NCBI GenBank assembly: GCA_016287035.1 | Contig: JAEEVI010000220.1 | Span: 1 to 5,953 of the forward strand | From: Bacillota bacterium | Lineage (GTDB): Bacteria; Bacillota; Clostridia; Peptostreptococcales; Anaerovoracaceae | Reading direction: 5' to 3' | Length of the DNA: 5,953 bases | Part shown: in pieces, positions 1 through 5,100 of the stretch | Position numbering within the stretch: the first letter of the stretch is position 1 | Layout: every line of letters starts with the position of its first letter | Notes under the pieces: generated by a model | Told to the model about the DNA's origin: nothing | What the model saw: the letters and a program-made list of their open reading frames with translations, nothing else | Database searches by the model: none | Program-made: the position numbers and the translations under genes

Positions 1-179
1 ACCTTATAAGGGCCGGAAATACTCCCCAGATAGCGAACGCGGTCGCTACGAGCGCGGCTATCGGAGGACAGACGATGGATCAGGCGCTGGTGCGCCTCGT
101 AAGGTCGGGCGCGATATCCCGCGATACCGCTGTCGAAACCGCGCGCGACAAGGAATGCGTCAAAAAGAACGCGATATGA
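1..179 (+). CDS. pilT: PilT-type twitching ATPase, C-terminal end (5' truncated)
   Basis: Only the last 58 codons are present, read from base 3 to the TGA at 177-179. The peptide begins LIRAGNTPQIANAV, continues GGQTMDQALVRLVRSGAIS and ends VKKNAI. This matches the C-terminal domain of PilT, the hexameric ATPase that powers pilus retraction. There a conserved LIR motif is followed by a (Q/T)PQI-type helix, then a G-Q-T-(M/L)-D segment and a short helix ending G-x-I-S. PilB/GspE extension ATPases end differently, so PilT is favoured over PilB. The Walker A and B regions lie upstream of the window, so ATPase integrity cannot be judged. The stop lies 31 bp before the next start with no visible terminator between them, which suggests co-transcription with pilC. 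Some Bacillota use a PilT-like ATPase in other roles, so a retraction function is inferred from family membership. Confidence 0.88.
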   Translation, partial: LIRAGNTPQIANAVATSAAIGGQTMDQALVRLVRSGAISRDTAVETARDKECVKKNAI

Positions 180-192
180 CGGCATGTCTTAC

Positions 193-199
193 GAAAGGG
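193..199 (+). promoter_or_regulatory. Ribosome binding site for pilC (decides a TTG start)
   Basis: GAAAGGG lies 11 nt upstream of TTG 211. The only other upstream in-frame start-like codon, GTG at 199, runs directly into TGA at 202-204. The frame therefore cannot begin earlier. The spacing is slightly long and the SD moderate, consistent with modest translation of a membrane platform protein. Confidence 0.6.
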
Positions 200-210
200 T
201 GTGACTGCTT

Positions 211-1425
211 TTGGTAACATACAAATACGTTGCGAAATCCCCCGGCGGGAGCAAGGTGACAGGCGTAGTCGAGGCGTACAACCAGCTCGACGCGGCTGAC
301 CGCGTCAAGCAGAACTACAGCATAATACTCAAGCTCACCCCCGTTAAGGAGGAGGCCGAAGGCCTGCTCAACAAGGAGATCGGCGGCAAGAAGCTCAACA
401 AAAAAGCGTTTCTGCTGATGTGCAGCCAGTTCGCGACAATACTCAATTCGGGAGTCACCACCTCCAGGACGGTAAAGCTCATAGCGGCCAAGATGAGCGA
501 CAAGCATCTGCGCAAGATGCTCGTTAAAGTAGGAGAGGACGTGGAGGCGGGCCGCTCGGTATCCTCGAGCTTCGCGGAGCGCGGCTCGGATCTTCTGCCT
601 CCGACCTTCATAGAGACGATAGCCTCGGGCGAGCAGAGCGGAAACCTCGCGACATCTTTCCGGACCGTTTACGAGCATTTCGACAAGCAGACAAAGATGT
701 CCGGCAAGGTGCGGGCGGCGCTGGCGTATCCGGCGTTCGTGCTGTGCCTGGCGGTCGCCGTGGTGATACTGCTGATGGTCAAGGTCGTTCCGGCGCTGAC
801 GGCCGTCTTCGACAGCTACAACGCCGAGATGCCCGCGGTCACGAAGCTGCTCATCGCGATATCGACGTTCTTCGCCAGATACTGGCTGCTGATCGCCGCG
901 GTCATCATAGCGGCTTTCATCGGCGTCAAGATCTACGGCAAGACGGAGCAGGGGCGCATGAACCTCGCGAAGATATCGCTGAAACTGCCGGTCGTCGGCA
1001 ACATCATGAGGCTCACTTCGGCGAGCGAGTTCGCCAACACGATGGCGCTGATGCTCTCGTCGGGCATGCCTCTGACCAGATCCATCAGCATCACGGGCAG
1101 GACCATGAGCAATTACTTCATGAACACCGAGGTCAGCAAGCTCGCCGTCAAACTGGAGGAGGGCTATCCGCTCGGAGCCAGCATGCGCGACGCCGATTTC
1201 ATGCCCGACATACTCGTCGATATGGTCGCGGTGGGCGAGGAGACAGGCGAACTCGAGTCGACTCTCAAGACGATCGCCGGCTATTACGATTCGGAGCTGG
1301 AGCTCGCGACGCAGGCCGCCCTGGCGAAGCTCGAACCGGCGCTGCTGCTCGGTCTGGCAGTCGTCGCAGGATTCATAGTCATAGCCATCTACGTCGGCAT
1401 GTTCAGCATGTACGGCGCGATGTGA
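211..1425 (+). CDS. pilC: Type IV pilus inner-membrane platform protein PilC (T2SSF/GspF family)
   Basis: This 404-residue protein has the usual length and architecture of PilC/GspF, the polytopic platform that couples the cytoplasmic ATPases to pilin insertion and removal. It opens with the family-typical short N-terminal segment (VTYKYVAKSPGGSKVTGVVE). Two T2SSF domains follow, at about residues 66-192 and 271-396. Each has an F-x-x-x-(A/M)-x-(M/I)L-x-SG helix (FATILNSGV near 74-82, MALMLSSGMPL near 278-288) and a G-E-x-(S/T)-G-x-L motif (GEQSGNL 140-146, GEETGEL 342-348). Hydrophobic segments lie at about 173-198, 222-240 and 374-398, the expected three membrane spans. The TTG start is preferred because the conserved Y-x-Y opening sits right behind it and an in-frame stop is just upstream; the next ATG (codon 70) would remove the start of domain 1. 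It lies 31 bp after pilT and is probably in the same operon. Confidence 0.95.
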   Translation: MVTYKYVAKSPGGSKVTGVVEAYNQLDAADRVKQNYSIILKLTPVKEEAEGLLNKEIGGKKLNKKAFLLMCSQFATILNSGVTTSRTVKLIAAKMSDKHLRKMLVKVGEDVEAGRSVSSSFAERGSDLLPPTFIETIASGEQSGNLATSFRTVYEHFDKQTKMSGKVRAALAYPAFVLCLAVAVVILLMVKVVPALTAVFDSYNAEMPAVTKLLIAISTFFARYWLLIAAVIIAAFIGVKIYGKTEQGRMNLAKISLKLPVVGNIMRLTSASEFANTMALMLSSGMPLTRSISITGRTMSNYFMNTEVSKLAVKLEEGYPLGASMRDADFMPDILVDMVAVGEETGELESTLKTIAGYYDSELELATQAALAKLEPALLLGLAVVAGFIVIAIYVGMFSMYGAM

Positions 1426-1447
1426 CGCCATTAGTCAGCCAAAACTA

Positions 1448-1476
1448 TTGCCATCGATCCGAAATTGTGTTATAAA
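1448..1476 (+). promoter_or_regulatory. Sigma-A/sigma-70-type promoter with extended -10, upstream of the small pilin
   Basis: A -35 TTGCCA (1448-1453) is separated by exactly 17 bp from a -10 TATAAA (1471-1476). A TG one base upstream of the -10 (1468-1469) makes an extended -10. The stretch is clearly more AT-rich than its surroundings. Transcription would begin near 1483, giving a leader of roughly 75 nt. It puts the pilin under its own expression control, separate from pilTC. Confidence 0.72.
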
Positions 1477-1498
1477 ATTGTTTGGTATTGTTTTTCCT

Positions 1499-1537
1499 GA
1501 CCCCGAAGGGGTCTTAAAGTCAGACCGCTGATCGGTC
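1499..1537 (+). promoter_or_regulatory. Two stem-loops in the 5' leader of the pilin mRNA
   Basis: Hairpin 1 pairs GACCCC (1499-1504) with GGGGTC (1508-1513) over a GAA loop. Hairpin 2 pairs GACCG (1523-1527) with CGGTC (1533-1537) over a 5-nt loop. The second ends 10 nt before the SD. The four arms share GACC/GGTC cores, so alternative pairings are possible, such as TGACC 1498-1502 with GGTCA 1534-1538. Hairpin 1 is followed by TTAAAGT rather than a T-run, so it is a poor terminator. A role in mRNA stability or modulation is inferred. Confidence 0.45.
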
Positions 1538-1546
1538 ATTAAAAAA

Positions 1547-1551
1547 AGGAG
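1547..1551 (+). promoter_or_regulatory. Strong ribosome binding site for the small pilin
   Basis: AGGAG follows a run of A's and sits 7 nt before ATG 1559. This is a near-ideal SD and spacing, better than those of the neighbouring genes, and supports a highly expressed product. Confidence 0.8.
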
Positions 1552-1558
1552 TCATATC

Positions 1559-1897
1559 ATGAAAAAGAACAACAAAGGTTTCACTCTTGCGGAACTGCTC
1601 ATCGTAGTCGCTATCATCGCCATACTCGTAGCTATCGCTATCCCCGTATTCTCCGGCGCGACGAACAGGGCCGAGGTCGCCAAGGATCTCGCGAACGTCA
1701 GGGCGTACGTAGCCGAGCAGACCGTATCCCAGATGGTCGCCGACGGCTGGGACGGCACCGTAAGCATCTCCAAGGCGGACATAGCTGCTCTTTGCAGCGA
1801 AGGTCACATCACCGTCAGCGATCACACCGTTAACGTATCTGCCGGCAGCGTTTCCGACACCTACACCATCGACGACGGCGTGACCGTTACCAACTAA
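1559..1897 (+). CDS. Type IV pilin, probable major pilin subunit
   Basis: This is a 112-residue prepilin. A short basic leader (MKKNNKG) precedes the prepilin peptidase site G7|F8, giving FTLAELLIVVAI at the mature N-terminus. The hallmark Glu is at mature position 5 (E12) and the helix-breaking Pro at mature position 22 (P29). The hydrophobic helix spans about residues 13-30. The mature protein is about 105 residues, short for a pilin. The C-terminal half is beta-rich by composition (Thr/Val/Ser) and has a single cysteine (C79), so it cannot form the C-terminal disulfide loop of Pseudomonas/Neisseria pilins. Pilins lacking that loop are common in Gram-positive bacteria. It has its own promoter, structured leader, strong SD and terminator, forming a predicted monocistronic mRNA of about 510 nt. 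Together with its small size this points to the abundant fibre subunit. A minor pilin or competence pseudopilin is possible. No symbol is assigned because naming differs between species. Confidence 0.93.
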   Translation: MKKNNKGFTLAELLIVVAIIAILVAIAIPVFSGATNRAEVAKDLANVRAYVAEQTVSQMVADGWDGTVSISKADIAALCSEGHITVSDHTVNVSAGSVSDTYTIDDGVTVTN

Positions 1898-1915
1898 TCG
1901 GGATCTTCCCGGCGC

Positions 1916-1939
1916 GCGGAGATCTTGCGGATCTTCCGC
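1916..1939 (+). other. Hairpin in the 3' UTR of the small pilin
   Basis: GCGGAGATC (1916-1924) pairs with GATC plus TCCGC (1930-1933, 1935-1939), leaving one bulged T and the loop TTGCG. It lies between the pilin stop and the terminator. The surrounding 1902-1959 stretch contains GATCTT four times (1902, 1921, 1930, 1954), including an exact 9-bp repeat GGATCTTCC (1901 and 1929). A protective role against 3' exonucleases is inferred. Confidence 0.4.
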
Positions 1940-1960
1940 CGCGAGGCAAGTTCGATCTTA

Positions 1961-1991
1961 AAGACCCGGATCATCGCATCCGGGTCTTTTT
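1961..1991 (+). terminator. Rho-independent terminator of the pilin gene
   Basis: A perfect 11-bp stem pairs AAGACCCGGAT (1961-1971) with ATCCGGGTCTT (1978-1988) across a 6-nt loop (CATCGC). The T-tract begins within the stem and runs to 1991. It ends the pilin transcript about 64 bp after the stop and isolates it from the downstream giant pilin gene. Confidence 0.92.
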
Positions 1992-2030
1992 CTGTCCCAG
2001 GACGCCCCGGACCGTTCTCCGAAATAGCGG

Positions 2031-2043
2031 CCCGGCGGCCGCG
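2031..2043. repeat. 13-bp direct repeat, copy 1 (upstream of the promoter)
   Basis: CCCGGCGGCCGCG is identical to 2122-2134. It contains the 8-bp palindrome GCGGCCGC. This copy ends 16 bp before the -35 of the promoter for the giant pilin gene. The function is unknown; a protein-binding site pair is one possibility, and chance in GC-rich DNA is another. Confidence 0.45.
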
Positions 2044-2049
2044 TATCGT

Positions 2050-2072
2050 CCCGAAAGACTTGAATTTTCGGG
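2050..2072. promoter_or_regulatory. Inverted repeat overlapping the -35 element (possible operator)
   Basis: CCCGAAA (2050-2056) and TTTCGGG (2066-2072) form a perfect 7-bp inverted repeat with a 9-bp centre that contains the -35 hexamer. This placement is typical of a repressor operator. It could also be a weak hairpin, since TTTT follows at 2076-2079, but the T-run is set off by CGG. No regulator is encoded in the window. Confidence 0.35.
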
Positions 2073-2087
2073 CGGTTTTGATAGAAT
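2060..2087 (+). promoter_or_regulatory. Extended -10 promoter for the giant pilin gene
   Basis: A -35 TTGAAT (2060-2065), a 16-bp spacer and a -10 TAGAAT (2082-2087) are preceded by TG at 2079-2080 (TGn extended -10). They lie in a locally AT-rich patch continuing to about 2110. The start would be near 2094, leaving a leader of about 83 nt. That leader contains an AAGGC/GCCTT stem (2114-2118 with 2146-2150) enclosing GC-rich sequence. It is weaker than the small-pilin promoter by match to consensus. Confidence 0.6.
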
Positions 2088-2121
2088 AAATTAGTTAAAA
2101 GATATTAATAGCGAAGGCGTC

Positions 2122-2134
2122 CCCGGCGGCCGCG
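2122..2134. repeat. 13-bp direct repeat, copy 2 (in the leader, downstream of the promoter)
   Basis: This is an exact second copy of CCCGGCGGCCGCG, 91 bp from copy 1. The two copies bracket the promoter, and this one lies inside the predicted transcript leader, where its palindromic core could also form RNA structure. Confidence 0.45.
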
Positions 2135-2161
2135 CATCCCGGAGAGCCTTTAAGACGCTTT

Positions 2162-2167
2162 AGGAGA
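2162..2167 (+). promoter_or_regulatory. Ribosome binding site for the giant pilin
   Basis: AGGAGA lies 9 nt before ATG 2177. It fixes the start that gives a proper basic prepilin leader peptide. Confidence 0.75.
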
Positions 2168-2176
2168 ACATAGATA

Positions 2177-5100
2177 ATGAAACGCAGATCCAACGACCGC
2201 GGATTCACGTTCGCGGAAGTGCTGATAGTCGTCGCGATAATAATCATACTCCTCGCGCTCCTAGTCCCGAACTTCATGAAGATGAGGCGCGATCTCAGGC
2301 AGAACGAGCTCGACGCCAAGGCCGAGACAATATATCTGGCAGTTCAGAACCAGCTCATAAGGCTCAGGAGCGGAGGCAACGCCGACGAGTACGCGATGGA
2401 CGGACAGACGCTTCCGGGATACCCGAGCGACATCGTCGTCGATTACGACGAGAACGGCGATCCGGTCGTCCGCGAGCTGCATTACCTCCTCAAGACTAAC
2501 GCGCAGGCCGCGAAGATAATGAACTCGTCTTCGGTCAGCGCCGATCTCCTCGCCGGCTCCTGGGTCGTCGAATACGAACCCTCCACCGGCACCGTTTACG
2601 CCGTCTACTACAGCGAAGACGTGGATCTCTCATCTCAGTATCCCGGAAACTGGGACCGCTATAACAACCTCAGGACGAGAGCCTCGCGGCTCTCCGGCGG
2701 CGCCCGCGTAGGCTATTACGGCGGAGACGTCAGCTCCTCTACCGGCGACACCACTACGCTCAAGCCCACGATCTCCGTCAACAATTCGGAGACTCTTTCC
2801 GCGCGCGTCCAGTGCACAGCCCCTGTAGGCATAAACGACATCAGCTTCAGCGTCGTCCTTTCGGACGCCGAGGGGCACACCCAGACCCGCACCGTCGCGG
2901 CGACGAGGCTGGGCAGATCCTTCATTTGCGACATCGTTCTCGACGACCTCAGCTCGTCCGCGAAAAGATTCGACGCGGTATACGGCAGCGGAAGCCTGCT
3001 GCTCGACCACCTTACGCCGGGCACGGCATTAACGATCACTGTCACCGCGTCCAGCTCCAACCATCTCGTCGAGCCCGGCAGCGCGACTGCCGTCACGAAC
3101 AGCCTTTTCGCCGACGGAAGCTCCGCAGGGCAGGCCGTCATCATGTGCGCGCGCCATCTGCAGAACCTCGACAGATCCTCCGGCCTTACGCCGTCGATCG
3201 TTTCCGCGGTCCAGATGAGCGACGTCTCGTTCCTCAACGACAGCGACAGCTCGTCCGACTGGCACGACACTTATTCGGGCGCTTATTTCAACGGAAGGGC
3301 GAACGGCACGGCCGCGTTCAAGCCCATAGATAACGATAATATCAAGACTTACATCGGTTCCGATCTCGTGATCCGCGGGCTCAACGTCAGCGTGTCCGGG
3401 AGCGGGAACGCCGGTCTGTTCGACCATATCTCCGGCGGCGTGACGCTCAGGAATATCAAGATGACCGCGTCGCGCGTCAGCTCGGCGGGCGGAGCGGCCG
3501 GAGCTCTGGCGGGCACAGTGCAGGGCAGCGGCAACGCGTTCACGGGCTGCGGGGTATATCTCGTCCGCAGCGACGTCCAGGACAAGACCGAGCAGGACGT
3601 ATGGATCGGCGGCGCGAACGCGGGCGGTCTGGCCGGCCTCCTCGACGGAGAGCTTTCGGTCACAGACAGCTTCGCGGCAACGGTCATACGCGGCTCTTCG
3701 AGGGCCGGCGGACTCGTCGGCTATTCGAGATCCGGAGCCCTCACCATGCTCAGATCGTATTCCGGAAGCTATATAAGAGGCGCCGTCACCGGCGCGCTCG
3801 CGAGCGGCAACGCCGGTTCGATAACGAACTGCTACGCCGCGGGCTTCCAGAACGCGGACGAGAGCGCGGCGGGCATGGTCAACGGAAGCGTCGGCTCCTG
3901 CGCGACCAGCTACACCATCAGCTCTCTCAGCGCTCCGGTCTTCTGGAGCACCTCGCGCGTCCTTAACGATGTCCAGTCGGTATTCTACTTCAATCCCGGC
4001 AACGCGGACGGCCGCAATATCGCCGGGACCGAACGCATAGGCTCGCGCAGCAGCATACAGCTCAAGGCTCTGCTCGGTACGGCGTTCCAGGTCGATACCG
4101 CGGGTACGGTCCCGTACAATCTGATGGGCCAGTCCCTCGCCATCTATCCGTTCCCGAGGCTCAGCGTCAGCCGCCATTACGGCGACTGGCAGGCAGACTT
4201 CGAAGCGGGCGCGCTCGTCTACTACGAAAAATACAATGACGGCACATACGGCTTCTTCGGAGCCAACGTAAAGTCGACGCTCAAGGACACCGGAACGGTC
4301 GTCGGAGACGGCTACGGCGTCGTATACAAGGCTTCGGATCCGATACCCGGAACGCTCACCGTCACCATCGGCTCCGCCGTCCAGACGCTCAGGATGGATA
4401 CAGCGCCGTATTACAGGGTCAACGACAGCAGCGGCGCCGAATATCACGTCTACCCGTTCGCCAAGGAGTCCCTGAACGGAGCTCCTTCGGGAGGGTCCTT
4501 CTATACGCGGGTCTCGATAGATTCGAATATCACGGGTCTCGAGCCGGACGTCTTCTGGTTCAACCCGCACTTCGCCAAGACCGTTCTGCACCCGGAGAAG
4601 GGCGCCGGCGCTCCGGCTCTGTCCGACGACTCCGCGATCGCGATACGCACGCCAAGGCAGCTCAACGCCCTGAGCCTGTATCACGACGATTACGCGCCTC
4701 TCGTCGCGGCCGCGAGCTTCATCCAGGAAAGGAGCATCAACTATACTCTCTACGACTGGATCGGCTTTACGACCAGAACGTCCAGGGTGAGCAGCCAGGA
4801 GCCGATAGGAAAGACCGAGGCGGTACCGTTCAGCGCCGAATACGACGGCAGGTGCAACGTGATAACCGACGTGAGCTTCATAAGCGCGTCCGGAGATTAC
4901 GTCGGCATGTTCGGATGCGTCAGCGGCAGGGTCCGCAACGTCGTTCTCGCGACGGATTACGATCCCTCCGCGGAAGCGCACAGCCACGTTCAGCGCACTC
5001 AGAACCCGAGATCCAACGAAGTCGTTTATATGGGAGTCCTGGCGGGCTATAACTCCGGCGTCATCGAGAACTGCGCCGTAGCGGGGTATTATCTCGCGGG

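Noticed and set aside
160..1431. Minus-strand open frame of 423 codons opposite pilC
   Set aside because: pilC on the + strand is clearly real (paired T2SSF motifs, membrane spans). The antisense translation is rich in Arg, His and Asp and resembles no family.
744..1475. Plus-strand open frame overlapping pilC in another frame (243 codons)
   Set aside because: Its product is an Arg/His/Gly/Asp-rich shadow of pilC with no SD or domain.
1499..1513. GACCCC-GAA-GGGGTC hairpin as the terminator of pilTC
   Set aside because: It lacks a following T-run on either strand and lies downstream of the predicted pilin transcription start. It is better treated as a leader structure, though partial termination of read-through cannot be excluded.
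2812..3333. Plus-strand open frame inside the giant pilin gene (173 codons)
   Set aside because: It is an out-of-frame shadow, Arg/His-rich. The giant pilin frame is continuous across it and shows family motifs.
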